Source: Nocardioides sp. (GTDB lineage: Bacteria > Actinomycetota > Actinomycetes > Propionibacteriales > Nocardioidaceae). From it: a stretch of DNA of 62,491 nt. Position 1 is the stretch's first letter. The number at the start of each line of letters is the position of its first letter. The stretch covers positions 1 to 62,491 of the forward strand of contig NZ_JAOPWY010000186.1 in the NCBI RefSeq assembly GCF_025965415.1, in the 5' to 3' direction. Of the stretch, positions 51,111-59,781 are shown in pieces. Both the position numbers and the translations under genes were made by a program. The notes under the pieces are model-generated. The model saw only the letters and a list, made by a program, of their open reading frames with translations, did not search any database and had not been told where the DNA came from.

Positions 51111-51749
51111 GTGAGCGGGCGGACCTACGGCGGGGAGTCGGCGACCGCCCGCCTGGCGCGTCGGCGCCGGCAGCTGCTGGACGCCGGGCTCGAGCTCTTC
51201 GGCACCGCCGGCTACCGCGTGACGACCGTGCGCCAGCTCTGTCGCGAGGCCAGGGTCAGCGACCGCTACTTCTACGAGCAGTTCGACTCCACCGAGGACC
51301 TCCTGCTGGCCGTCTACGAGGAGTCGACCGCCCGGCTCGAGCAGGCCGCGCTCGCGGCGATCGGCGACCGCGGCGACCCCGTGCTCGCCCTCGCGCACCG
51401 CGGTCTCGACGCCTTCCTCGGCGCGCTCGAGTCCGACCCGCGCCTGGCCCGGCTGGTGTGGTTCGAGGTGCTGGGCATCAGCCCGCGGGTGGAGGCGACG
51501 TACCTGTCGCGGATGCAGGCGTTCGGCCACCTGATGGTCGGGGTGCTCGCGGAGCAGGAGGGCGCCGACGACGTGCCGGACGTGGCCCGGGAGCTGATGG
51601 CGAGCACGGCCGTCGGGGCCGTCAGCCACACCGTCATGACCTGGGTCAGCGCCGACTTCTCCCCCGCCCGCGAGATCGTCGCGGACACGCTCGCGCGCTT
51701 CCTCGCCGGCGCCTCCGCAGCGCTGCTGGAGTCGCCCCCCGGCACGTGA
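51111..51749 (+). CDS. TetR-family transcriptional regulator
   Basis: A 212-residue repressor-type protein. The HTH lies at about 16-62: RQLLDAGLELFGTAGY, then TTVRQLCREARVSDRYFYEQF, the standard TetR pattern. The ligand domain follows (YEESTARLEQAALAAI onward). The GTG start has no ribosome site. It is 77 bases upstream of the monooxygenase gene in the same direction and is the likely regulator of that three-gene set. Confidence 0.88.
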   Translation: MSGRTYGGESATARLARRRRQLLDAGLELFGTAGYRVTTVRQLCREARVSDRYFYEQFDSTEDLLLAVYEESTARLEQAALAAIGDRGDPVLALAHRGLDAFLGALESDPRLARLVWFEVLGISPRVEATYLSRMQAFGHLMVGVLAEQEGADDVPDVARELMASTAVGAVSHTVMTWVSADFSPAREIVADTLARFLAGASAALLESPPGT

Positions 51750-51825
51750 CGTGGGTCACCTGTCGATGCGGAATCGACCGTCCTCACCCTAATGTGACGA
51801 CCCCAGATTCCAGATCGGAGGCGCC

Positions 51826-53310
51826 ATGCAGCAGCACCCCGTCACCGTGCTCGTCATCGGCAGCGGCTTCGGCGGCCAGGTGACCGCGATGAACCTGCTG
51901 CGGCGCGGCATCACCGACTTCCGCATCCTCGAGCGCCGCGACTTCATGGGCGGCACCTGGTGCCAGAACTCCTACCCCGGCGCGGCCGTCGACGTGCCCT
52001 CGCCCCTCTACTCCATCGCCGCCGAGCCCTACCCCTGGACCCGGATGTACGCCGAGCAGGCGGAGCTGCGCGACTACACCGAGCACGTCATCGACAGCCA
52101 CGGCCTGCGCGATCGCACGGTGCTCGGCGCCGAGGTCGTGGGTGCGGAGTGGGACGGCGAGGCGTGGACCGTGCGGACCAGGACCGGGGACGTCCACCGC
52201 GGGCGGTTCCTCGTCAACGCCTCCGGCCCGCTCAGCACCCCCGTCGTGCCTCCCTTCCCCGGTCTCGACGACTTCGAGGGCGCGGCCTTCCACACCAACG
52301 GCTGGGACCACGGCGTCGACCTCGCCGGCAGGCGGGTCGCCGTCATCGGCTCCGGCGCGAGCGCCGCCCAGGTCATCCCCGCGATCCAGCCCGAGGTGGG
52401 CGAGCTGCACGTCTTCCAGCGCAGCCCCCACTGGGTGCTCCCCCGCCCCGACCGGGTCTTCTCCCCGCTGCAGCGACGGCTGCTGCGCCTGCGTCCCCTG
52501 CAGCGGGCGCTGCGCACCTGGATCTACTGGAAGCTGGAGACGCGCGTCATCGGCTTCAAGCACAACCGCTGGCTGCTGCGGCAGGTCGCCCAGCGTGAGG
52601 CGCTGCGCCACATCGAGGCCCAGGTGCCCGACCCGGTGCTGCGCGCGCAGGTCACGCCCGACTACACGATCGGGTGCAAGCGGATCATCCTGTCCGACAC
52701 GCTCTATCCGGCACTGTCTGCAGCCAACACCACGCTGCACGACCGCTCCGACGGCATCGACCGCTTCGACGCGACGGGCGTCGTCACCGCGACCGGGGAG
52801 CACCTCGACCTGGACGTCGTCGTCTTCTCGACCGGCTACGACGCCACCGACGGCCTCATCCCCTACGAGGTGCGCGGGCGCGACGGCACCACGCTGGCCG
52901 ACGTCTGGCACGAGTACCCCCGTGCCTACCTCGGCACCACGGTCCCGGGGTTCCCCAACTTCTTCGTCGTCACCGGGCCCAACACCGGCATCGGCCACAC
53001 CAGCGCGATCTTCGTGATCGAGTCGCAGATGCACTACCTGATGCGGGCGATCGAGGAGGTGCTCGCCGCGCGAGCCGCCAGCATCGAGGTCACGCCCGAG
53101 GCCGAGGACGCCTACACCACCGCCATCCACCGCGAGATGGAGCGCACCGTGTGGCACGACGGCGGCTGCACGTCGTGGTACCGGTCGCGCTCGGGCAGGG
53201 TGGTCGCGATGTTCCCCGGCTTCTCGTTCTCGTTCCGCCGCCTGGCCCGGAGCTTCCGGCCCGAGCACCACGTCATCACCTCACCCGCTCTCGAGAGGAC
53301 ACCCGCATGA
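51826..53310 (+). CDS. Flavin-dependent Baeyer-Villiger-type monooxygenase
   Basis: A 494-residue FAD/NADPH enzyme adding oxygen to ketones or related substrates. The FAD loop is VIGSGFGGQ (Gly12-x-Gly14-x-x-Gly17), GGTWCQNSYPGAAVDVPS is the usual second FAD contact, and the Baeyer-Villiger fingerprint FEGAAFHTNGWD (150-161) is intact. The NADPH loop is VIGSGASAAQ (about 176). It overlaps the SDR gene by ATGA. The set resembles ketone-degradation cassettes in which the ester product goes to a hydrolase. Confidence 0.88.
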   Translation: MQQHPVTVLVIGSGFGGQVTAMNLLRRGITDFRILERRDFMGGTWCQNSYPGAAVDVPSPLYSIAAEPYPWTRMYAEQAELRDYTEHVIDSHGLRDRTVLGAEVVGAEWDGEAWTVRTRTGDVHRGRFLVNASGPLSTPVVPPFPGLDDFEGAAFHTNGWDHGVDLAGRRVAVIGSGASAAQVIPAIQPEVGELHVFQRSPHWVLPRPDRVFSPLQRRLLRLRPLQRALRTWIYWKLETRVIGFKHNRWLLRQVAQREALRHIEAQVPDPVLRAQVTPDYTIGCKRIILSDTLYPALSAANTTLHDRSDGIDRFDATGVVTATGEHLDLDVVVFSTGYDATDGLIPYEVRGRDGTTLADVWHEYPRAYLGTTVPGFPNFFVVTGPNTGIGHTSAIFVIESQMHYLMRAIEEVLAARAASIEVTPEAEDAYTTAIHREMERTVWHDGGCTSWYRSRSGRVVAMFPGFSFSFRRLARSFRPEHHVITSPALERTPA

Positions 53311-54146
53311 AGGACCTGGACGACAAGGTCGCCGCGGTCACCGGCGCCGGATCCGGCATCGGCCGGGCCCTGGCCCGGCGACTCGCCGACGCGGGGTGCC
53401 GCCTCGCGCTGTCCGACGTCGACGCCGCCGGCCTGGCCGAGACCGAGCGGCTGCTCGCCGGACGGGCCCGTGCGGTGACCACCGCCGTCGTGGACGTCGC
53501 CGACGAGGCCGCGGTGCTCGCCTGGGCCGACGCCGTCGTGACCGACCACGGTCGCGCCAACCTCGTCTTCAACAACGCCGGCGTCGCCCTTTCGGGCACC
53601 GTGGCCTCGCTCTCCACCGAGGACTACCGCTGGATCATGGGCGTGAACTTCTGGGGCGTCGTCCACGGCACCAAGGCGTTCCTCCCCCACCTCGAGGCGT
53701 CGGGCGCGGGCCACGTCGTCAACATCTCCAGCGTCTTCGGCCTCACGGCTCAGCCGCTGATGAGCGGCTACAACGCCAGCAAGTACGCCGTACGCGGCTT
53801 CACCGAGTCGCTGCGGCAGGACCTCGAGCTGACCCGGTCCTGCGTGAGCGCCACCTGCGTGCACCCCGGCGGCATCAAGACCAACATCGCCCGCGCCGCG
53901 CGCGTCGACGCCAGCGTCGTCGGGGCCACCGGCAAGCCCTCGGAGGCGGCGACGACGGAGTTCGAGAAGTCCTTCATCACGACTCCTGCCAAGGCGGCGG
54001 ACGTCATCGTGGGTGCCGTGCAGAAGAACAAGCGGCGCGTGCTCATCGGGCCCGACGCCCGCGTCTTCGACGCGATGGCGCGCGTCGCCCCGGCCGGCTA
54101 CCAGCGGCTGATCACCGGCGTCGTGCGGTCGCGGGGCGCGAAGTGA
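53307..54146 (+). CDS. Short-chain dehydrogenase/reductase
   Basis: A 279-residue NAD(P)-dependent oxidoreductase. Cofactor loop TGAGSGIG (13-20), NNAG (about 90-93), catalytic Ser near 142 (NISSVFG), Tyr155 and Lys159 (YNASK). After the core, residues 210-279 have KAADVIVGAVQKNKRRVLIG, typical of SDRs linked to monooxygenases. It would make the ketone for the upstream enzyme from an alcohol, or the reverse. Overlaps on both sides couple it with its neighbours. Confidence 0.9.
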   Translation: MKDLDDKVAAVTGAGSGIGRALARRLADAGCRLALSDVDAAGLAETERLLAGRARAVTTAVVDVADEAAVLAWADAVVTDHGRANLVFNNAGVALSGTVASLSTEDYRWIMGVNFWGVVHGTKAFLPHLEASGAGHVVNISSVFGLTAQPLMSGYNASKYAVRGFTESLRQDLELTRSCVSATCVHPGGIKTNIARAARVDASVVGATGKPSEAATTEFEKSFITTPAKAADVIVGAVQKNKRRVLIGPDARVFDAMARVAPAGYQRLITGVVRSRGAK

Positions 54147-55024
54147 GCCGGCGTACGGCGCTCGCGGGCCGGATGTACGCCGCCGCGACCGGCGCCGAGG
54201 CCAGGGCCTACGGCCTGCGCAAGCGCCTCGTCGACGCCGGCGACACCACGCTGGCCGTCTTCGAGGGAGGGCCCGCCGATGGACCCGTCGTGGTGCTGCT
54301 GCACGGCTACTCCGCCGACCGCGTGGTGTGGATGCGCTTCGCGAAGCACCTGGTGCGCGACCACCGGGTGCTGGTGCCCGACCTCGCCGGCCACGGGGCC
54401 TCCGGCTTCACCAGCGGCATCGGGCACTCCGCGCCCGCCCAGGCCGACCGGGTCGTCGCCGTGCTGGACCGGCTCGGGATCGACCGGGCCCACGTCGCCG
54501 GCAACTCGATGGGCGGCTTCATCGCGGCCACGGTCGCCGTCGACCACCCCGGCCGGGTCCGGTCGCTGCTGCTCAGCGACGCCGTGGGCGTCGCCTCCCC
54601 CGAGCCGAGCGAGGCCGAGGAGCTGTTCCGCCAGGGCCGCAACCCGTTCCTGCTCGACGACGTGGCCGACTTCCCGGCGTTCTACGCCATGACCATGGCG
54701 CGACCGCCCTTCCTGCCGGGCTTCCTGCGCTCGGCCGTGGCGGCCGACTACGTCGCCCGGCGCGGGGCGCTCGCCGAGATCTTCGAGGACTTCCACGGCG
54801 TCGCGACGCTGGACGACCGGCTCGGCGAGATCACCGCGCCGACCCTGGTCATGTGGGGCGAGAAGGACCGGCTCGTCCACCCCAGCACTGCGCGGACCTG
54901 GGCCGACGGCATCCCCGGTGCCCGCACCGTCACCTATCCCGACCTCGGGCACATGCCGATGGTGGAGGCGCCGCGGCGCAGCGCCGCGGACTACCGCGCG
55001 TTCCTGGCCCGCCCGGGTCGCTAG
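54143..55024 (+). CDS. Alpha/beta hydrolase
   Basis: A 293-residue serine hydrolase. Nucleophile Ser122 in GNSMGG, acid Asp242 in WGEKDRLVHP, and His270 in DLGHMPM; the oxyanion loop is LLHGYSADR. Start GTG 54143 overlaps the SDR stop. It probably cleaves the ester formed by the monooxygenase (inference from order). Its TAG shares the four bases CTAG (55021-55024) with the stop of the convergent glycosyltransferase. Confidence 0.88.
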   Translation: MSRRTALAGRMYAAATGAEARAYGLRKRLVDAGDTTLAVFEGGPADGPVVVLLHGYSADRVVWMRFAKHLVRDHRVLVPDLAGHGASGFTSGIGHSAPAQADRVVAVLDRLGIDRAHVAGNSMGGFIAATVAVDHPGRVRSLLLSDAVGVASPEPSEAEELFRQGRNPFLLDDVADFPAFYAMTMARPPFLPGFLRSAVAADYVARRGALAEIFEDFHGVATLDDRLGEITAPTLVMWGEKDRLVHPSTARTWADGIPGARTVTYPDLGHMPMVEAPRRSAADYRAFLARPGR

Positions 55025-56379
55025 GCCAGGTCGCCGTCGATGAGCCGCGCGAAGAGGTCGACGTACTCGATGAGGTGCCGGTCGGGCAGGTAGCGGTCCC
55101 GGACGCGCAGGTGGGCGGCACGTCCCATCGCCTCGCGCCGATCGGCATCGGTGAGCAGCACGGACAGCGCCGACGCCAGCTGGGCGCCGTCGCGGGGGTC
55201 GTCGAGCAGGAGGCCGCTCACGCCGTGCTCGACCTGGTCCCGGATGCCGCCCACGGCCGAGGCCACGACGGCCCTGCCCTTCCACATCGGTTCGGTCACG
55301 GTGAGGCCGAAGCCCTCCGCGAGGCTCTTCTGGACCACGACCGTCGCCCGGCGCTGGAGGGCGTTGACGATCCGTGCGTTCTCGTCGAGGTCGTCCGCCG
55401 GGACGGTCACGAGGTGGCTGCGCCGACGTGCCCGGACGGGTTGATGGCGCCACCGGTCGCGGCAGTCCGCCAGCACCTCGTCCGCCTCGGGGTCGTCGGC
55501 CACCCCTCGCGGTTCCGGGCCTGCCAGCACCAGGTGGACGTCGGGCGGAAGCCCGTCGAGGTGCTCGGCGAAGGCCTCCAGGACCCCGGCCATGTCCTTG
55601 AGCCGGTCCCACCGGCTGACCTGCAGGGCGATCGGCGCGTCCAACGGCAGGGCTGCGCCCTCGAGCACGAGCCCCGCACGGTGCACCAGTGCCTCGACCT
55701 CCTCGTCGGGCAGGTCGACGTTCTTGGGGCTGAACGGGTCGAGCGACGGCGGGATGATCCGCAGCCACTGCCGGTCGACCCAGTCCGGGGCGAACTCGGC
55801 CCGCGAGAAGACGCAGGCCTGCGCGGGCTCGACCAGCTCGCGCAGGAAGCCCCATGCCTGCTCCGTCCACTCGTTGCGCTCGTCCAGTCCGACGTGGCAG
55901 CGCCACAGGACGTGGACGCCACGGTCCCGCAGGTGCCGGGCGAGGCCGGCCGTCTGCGGGTCGTGGAGGAGGACGACGTCGCCCGGCCGGACCAGGCCGT
56001 CGATGTCGCCGGCGTGCCGCGCGAGCGTGGCGTCGTACGTCGCCCTGGCGGCGGCGTCGAGCGCACCCCCGTCACCGGCGACGCCGTGCAGCCGGTTGTG
56101 GATCCGCTTGGTGATGTCGAAGAACTCGGCGTCCGCGGTCAGGACCAGCCAGCGGACCTCGACCCCCGTTCCCGCGGCATAGGCCACGAGGGTGTGCAGC
56201 ATCTCCGCGACGCCGCCTCCGCGCGCCGTGGAGCTCACGTTCCACACGGTGCGGTCGGCGAGCAGCTGTCGGGCGGCAGCGGCGTACTCCTCGACCCGCT
56301 CGACCCGCTCCGGTGGCAGCAGGGGCGACAGCCGTGCCAACGGGATCGGGACGACCTGGACCTCGAGCACACCCGTCAC
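55021..56379 (-). CDS. Trehalose-synthase-like GT4 glycosyltransferase (TreT type)
   Basis: A 452-residue GT-B enzyme. TreT joins NDP-glucose and glucose to give trehalose. TreT-like features: VWNVSSTARGGGVAEML (sugar loop), VVLLHDPQTAGL and WRCHVGLDERNEW; the C half has ALQVSRWDRLKDM, QKSLAEGFGLTVTEPMWKGRAVVASAVGG, the E-x7-E region. GTG 56379 overlaps the stop of the small upstream gene by GTGA. Confirmation would need activity data; it may use another acceptor. Confidence 0.78.
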   Translation of the reverse strand: MTGVLEVQVVPIPLARLSPLLPPERVERVEEYAAAARQLLADRTVWNVSSTARGGGVAEMLHTLVAYAAGTGVEVRWLVLTADAEFFDITKRIHNRLHGVAGDGGALDAAARATYDATLARHAGDIDGLVRPGDVVLLHDPQTAGLARHLRDRGVHVLWRCHVGLDERNEWTEQAWGFLRELVEPAQACVFSRAEFAPDWVDRQWLRIIPPSLDPFSPKNVDLPDEEVEALVHRAGLVLEGAALPLDAPIALQVSRWDRLKDMAGVLEAFAEHLDGLPPDVHLVLAGPEPRGVADDPEADEVLADCRDRWRHQPVRARRRSHLVTVPADDLDENARIVNALQRRATVVVQKSLAEGFGLTVTEPMWKGRAVVASAVGGIRDQVEHGVSGLLLDDPRDGAQLASALSVLLTDADRREAMGRAAHLRVRDRYLPDRHLIEYVDLFARLIDGDLA

Positions 56380-56660
56380 GGCGCGCCCCGGGGGCGTGGT
56401 AGCTCGATCGGCACCCCCACCCGGACGTCGACACCCGGGGCGGCGTGCCGGGCCACCTCCAGAGCCGCATCCATGCAGCGGATCATGCGTGCCCGTGCCG
56501 GGTGGTCGTGCTCGCCCACGACCCCCTCGACGAGCTCCACCGCGCAGCCGGAGTCCCGGGCGCGGCATGCCGCCTCGTGGACGCGTTCCTGGAGCTCGGG
56601 GACATCCTCGACCAGGACCCGGACGGTCGCGGGTGGGCGAGGGACTGGTGCGTGACGCAT
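56376..56660 (-). CDS. Small unknown protein coupled to the TreT-like gene
   Basis: A 94-residue protein with no recognised family. ATG 56660 is 6 bases after GAGGAG and its stop overlaps the next start, so it is likely real. It is an alpha/beta-looking sequence (TVRVLVEDVPELQERVHEAACRA, then AALEVARHAAPGVDVRVGVP), a little like half of a universal-stress-protein fold, but without an ATP motif. Confidence 0.6.
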   Translation of the reverse strand: MRHAPVPRPPATVRVLVEDVPELQERVHEAACRARDSGCAVELVEGVVGEHDHPARARMIRCMDAALEVARHAAPGVDVRVGVPIELPRPRGAP

Positions 56661-56788
56661 GGCGGTCTCCTCAGGTCTGTGCCCCCGAGTCTCGCCGCAC
56701 CTGTTGTCGCCCGGCAGGGTCCAAGGTCCCGCCGTCGTGAGTGAGTCCGCGGCGGCCGCTCCGCGCGCCGGGCCCGCAGGATCCAGAG

Positions 56789-56867
56789 CTCCCCGGGATG
56801 GAGTCGAACCATCGTCGCTAGTCCTGATTCAAAGTCAGGCGGGCCCTGCCGGCAGACCAACCGGGGA
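56789..56867 (-). tRNA. tRNA-Gln (anticodon UUG)
   Basis: Reverse strand. Acceptor arms TCCCCGG (56867-56861) and CCGGGGA (56796-56790) pair fully. The anticodon arm is CCTGA-CTTTGAA-TCAGG, so the anticodon is TTG (Gln). The T arm GATGG-TTCGACT-CCATC is perfect. The discriminator is G and no CCA is encoded. Odd points are a D arm that pairs only with an extra base, two bases between the D and anticodon stems, and a 9-base variable region, so the gene may be atypical. Confidence 0.8.
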
Positions 56868-56913
56868 TTGTGGGACAAGCCTAGGGCCCGCCTCGGGCGG
56901 GACTGCCAAGGAC

Positions 56914-56938
56914 CCGGCAGACCAACCGGGGAATGTGG
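56914..56938 (-). repeat. Partial duplicate of the 5' end of tRNA-Gln
   Basis: Bases 56914-56932 repeat 56849-56867 exactly (19 bases, the tRNA 5' acceptor and D-arm region), and the next six match with one change (ATGTGG versus TTGTGG). The copies are 65 bases apart and in the same direction. No second full tRNA can be folded here. Confidence 0.8.
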
Positions 56939-57008
56939 CAGTGCCACCTTCACCGAATCCTCACACGCCTCGGGGACGTCCCTGATGCCCCCGGACGGCG
57001 CCGACCGC

Positions 57009-57014
57009 TAGCGT
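57009..57014 (+). promoter_or_regulatory. Candidate -10 box, leaderless ABC operon start
   Basis: TAGCGT lies 7 bases before the GTG at 57022, with no ribosome site between. This matches the layout before pepN and the ligase gene. Confidence 0.45.
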
Positions 57015-57021
57015 GGCTGCC

Positions 57022-57984
57022 GTGACGGGGGAAATCACCGGCCGCCCACCAGTCATCACGACTGCAGGCCTGACGAAGCACTACGGGAGCGTCCACGCGC
57101 TCACCGACCTGACGGTCGACGTCGGCGCCGGTGTGACCGGCCTGGTCGGCGCCAACGGCGCGGGCAAGTCCACTCTCATCAAGATCCTCCTGGGGCTGCT
57201 CGAGCCGACCGGCGGGCACGCGCTCGTGCTGGGCCACGACATCGAGCACGAGAGCCAGGAGATCCGCCGGCTCGTCGGCTACATGCCCGAGCACGACTGT
57301 CTGCCCCCCGACGTCAGCGCGAGCGACTTCGTGGTCCACATGGCCCGGATGTCGGGCCTCGGCGCCTCCGCGGCCCGCGAGCGGTCGGCCGACGTGCTGC
57401 GCCACGTCGGCCTCGACGAGGAGCGCTACCGGCCGATGGGCGGCTACTCCACCGGCATGAAGCAGCGCGCCAAGCTCGCCCAGGCGCTCGCGCACGACCC
57501 GCAGCTGGTCTTCCTCGACGAGCCGACCAACGGCCTCGACCCCGCCGCCCGCAACGACATGCTGCGACTGGTGGAGCGCATCGGCAGCGACTTCGGCATC
57601 GCCGTCCTGGTCACCTCACACCTGCTCGGCGAGCTCGAGCAGGTCAGCGACCACGTCATCGTGCTCGACGGCGGCCACCTGCTGCGCTCCAGCGCGACCG
57701 GCGACTTCCTCGAGCGCACCGGCGGCCTCCTCGTCGAGGTCGTGGGCACCGAGACCGAGCGCGACCTGCTCGGCGAGACCCTCGCTCAGCGCGGCCTCGT
57801 CTGCCGACCGCGTGGCGCGATGGTCGCCATCGACCCGCCGCCGCCCGAGCTGGCCGGCGAGGGCGCCGCCCACGACCTGATCCGCGACGTCGCCGTCGAG
57901 CTGGGACTCGGACTGATGCGCCTCCAGCCCGACCGTCGCCACCTCGAGGACGTCTTCCTCGACGGAGGTGCCACCCATGTCTGA
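57022..57984 (+). CDS. ABC transporter ATP-binding protein
   Basis: A 320-residue ATPase. Walker A GANGAGKST (43-51), signature YSTGMKQRAK, Walker B LVFLDEPTNGLDP and switch His in VTSHLL are intact. I choose GTG 57022 over GTG 57013 from the -10 spacing. Four coupled genes follow the order ATPase, permease, ATPase, permease, so two ATPases probably serve one exporter. Confidence 0.9.
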   Translation: MTGEITGRPPVITTAGLTKHYGSVHALTDLTVDVGAGVTGLVGANGAGKSTLIKILLGLLEPTGGHALVLGHDIEHESQEIRRLVGYMPEHDCLPPDVSASDFVVHMARMSGLGASAARERSADVLRHVGLDEERYRPMGGYSTGMKQRAKLAQALAHDPQLVFLDEPTNGLDPAARNDMLRLVERIGSDFGIAVLVTSHLLGELEQVSDHVIVLDGGHLLRSSATGDFLERTGGLLVEVVGTETERDLLGETLAQRGLVCRPRGAMVAIDPPPPELAGEGAAHDLIRDVAVELGLGLMRLQPDRRHLEDVFLDGGATHV

Positions 57985-58873
57985 CTTCCAGTCGCACCAC
58001 CCCAGCCGCCCCGGCGTGATCCACGACCTCGGCTACCGCCACTACGACGGCGTACGCGACGGCACCGGCACCATCGCCCGCAACCTGTTCGTCATCGGCC
58101 TGCGCCACACCTACGGCCTCGGGCGCTCGGGCAAGTCGAAGGTGATGCCCTTCCTCCTGCTCGGGATGTCGCTGCTGCCGGCGCTGATCATCGTCGGCGT
58201 GGTGGTGCTCACCGGGCTCAACTCCCTCCCCGTGTCCTACGCCGACTACACCAACCAGACCCAGCTGCTGGTCAGCCTCTTCGCCGCGGCACAGGCACCG
58301 GTGCTGTTCTCGCGCGACCTGCGTCACCGCTCGATCGTGCTCTACCTCGCCCGTCCGCTCTCCTCGCCGGTCTTCGCCCTCATGCGGTGGCTGTCGCTCA
58401 CCGTCGCGCTCTGGCTCTTCATGGCCGTGCCGACGATCCTCCTCTTCCTGGGCGCGATGCTCTCGGGCCTCGACAAGAGCGACCAGGTCACCCAGCTGCT
58501 CAAGGCGGTCGTCCTCCAGACGCTGCTCGCCCTGATGATCGCGGGGATCACCGGACTCATCTCGTCGGTGTCCCTGCGTCGCGGCTTCGCCGTGGTCGGC
58601 TCCGTGATGGCGCTGATCGTGCTCACCGGCGTGATCACCGCGGTCCAGGCGATCGCGCACGAGCAGGAATCCGACTCCGTCTCGACCGCCGCCGGGCTCG
58701 TCTCGCCGTGGTCCCTCTACACCGGCCTCGCCAACGCGTGGGACGCCGGCGTCGACACCTTCGTGCCGGTCGACGGGGCCTGGGTGCCCGCCTACGTCCT
58801 GGTCGCGCTGCTGCTCGTCGCCGGCAGCCTCCTGGCGCTGGTCGCCCGCTTCCGGAAGGTGGGCTCGCGATGA
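57977..58873 (+). CDS. ABC transporter permease
   Basis: A 298-residue membrane protein. ATG 57977 lies 8 bases after GGAGG and overlaps the ATPase gene by 8 bases. It has an N-terminal cytosolic stretch (VIHDLGYRHYDGVRDG) and about six helices. LFSRDLRHRSIVLYLARPLSSP is the ABC-2 cytosolic motif. Substrate unknown. Confidence 0.85.
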   Translation: MSDFQSHHPSRPGVIHDLGYRHYDGVRDGTGTIARNLFVIGLRHTYGLGRSGKSKVMPFLLLGMSLLPALIIVGVVVLTGLNSLPVSYADYTNQTQLLVSLFAAAQAPVLFSRDLRHRSIVLYLARPLSSPVFALMRWLSLTVALWLFMAVPTILLFLGAMLSGLDKSDQVTQLLKAVVLQTLLALMIAGITGLISSVSLRRGFAVVGSVMALIVLTGVITAVQAIAHEQESDSVSTAAGLVSPWSLYTGLANAWDAGVDTFVPVDGAWVPAYVLVALLLVAGSLLALVARFRKVGSR

Positions 58874-59781
58874 GCAACCTGGTCCTCGACTCGGCCTCGC
58901 GCTGGTTCGGCAACGTGGTCGCCGTCAACGACGTCTCGCTGACGATCGGACCCGGCGTCACCGGCCTCCTCGGGCCCAACGGCGCCGGCAAGACGACGCT
59001 GATGGCGATGATGGCGGGCTTCCTGGCGCCGTCGGCCGGCCACGTCACCCTCGACGGGCAGCCGGTGTGGCGCAACACCGCCATCTACCGGCAGATCGGG
59101 CTGGTGCCCGAGCGTGAGCTGAGCTTCGGCTACCTGACCGGACGCCAGTTCGTCCGCGCCAACGCCGACCTCCACCGCCTGCCCGACGCGGCCGCGGCGA
59201 CCGAGCGGATCCTCGAGGTCGTCGACATGGTCGAGCCGGCCGGTCGCCGCCTCGACACCTACTCCAAGGGCATGCGGCAGCGCGTGAAGATCGCCGCCGC
59301 GCTGGTCCACGACCCGTCCGTGCTGCTGCTCGACGAGCCGTTCAACGGCGTCGACCCCCGCCAGCGGATGCACCTGATGGACCTGCTGCGGCGCCTCGGC
59401 GACGAGGGACGCACCGTGCTGTTCAGCTCGCACATCCTCGAGGAGGTCGAGCGGCTCGCGCGCCACATCGAGGTCGTGGTGTCGGGGCGGCACGCCGCCT
59501 CCGGCGACTTCGGGGCGATCCGCCGCCTGATGACCGACCGGCCGGTGCAGTACGCCGTCCAGTCGAGCGACAACCGCGCGCTGGCCGCCGTCCTGATGGC
59601 CGAGTCGTCCGTGCGGGCGGTCAGCCTGCGCGGCGAGCACCTCGACGTCCAGGTCGACGACCTGGGCAGCTTCGCGGTCGGCCTGCCCAGGCTGGCCCAG
59701 CAGCACGCTGTGACCCTCTTCGAGCTCTCCCCCAGCGACGAGTCGCTGGAGAGCGTCTTCGCCTACCTGGTGGCCCGATGA
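58870..59781 (+). CDS. ABC transporter ATP-binding protein
   Basis: A 303-residue ATPase, second of the operon. Walker A GPNGAGKTT (35-43), signature YSKGMRQRVK, Walker B VLLLDEPFNGVDP, switch His in LFSSHIL. The C-terminal 90 residues form the extra domain common to ABC-2 exporters. Overlaps both neighbours by ATGA. Confidence 0.9.
   Translation: MSNLVLDSASRWFGNVVAVNDVSLTIGPGVTGLLGPNGAGKTTLMAMMAGFLAPSAGHVTLDGQPVWRNTAIYRQIGLVPERELSFGYLTGRQFVRANADLHRLPDAAAATERILEVVDMVEPAGRRLDTYSKGMRQRVKIAAALVHDPSVLLLDEPFNGVDPRQRMHLMDLLRRLGDEGRTVLFSSHILEEVERLARHIEVVVSGRHAASGDFGAIRRLMTDRPVQYAVQSSDNRALAAVLMAESSVRAVSLRGEHLDVQVDDLGSFAVGLPRLAQQHAVTLFELSPSDESLESVFAYLVAR

Larger units (their letters stand above)
56661..57021. 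other. Intergenic region around tRNA-Gln
   Basis: About 360 bases. It holds the tRNA, the duplicate fragment, a short stem CCCGCC/GGCGGG at 56887-56900 between them, and the promoter of the ABC operon. No protein gene is supported. Confidence 0.6.

Noticed and set aside
56914..56938. A second tRNA gene
   Set aside because: Only the first 19-25 bases of the tRNA are repeated; there is no anticodon or T arm.
56789..57021. Attachment site of an integrated element
   Set aside because: No integrase, phage or plasmid genes nearby, and the copied part is the 5' rather than the 3' end of the tRNA.
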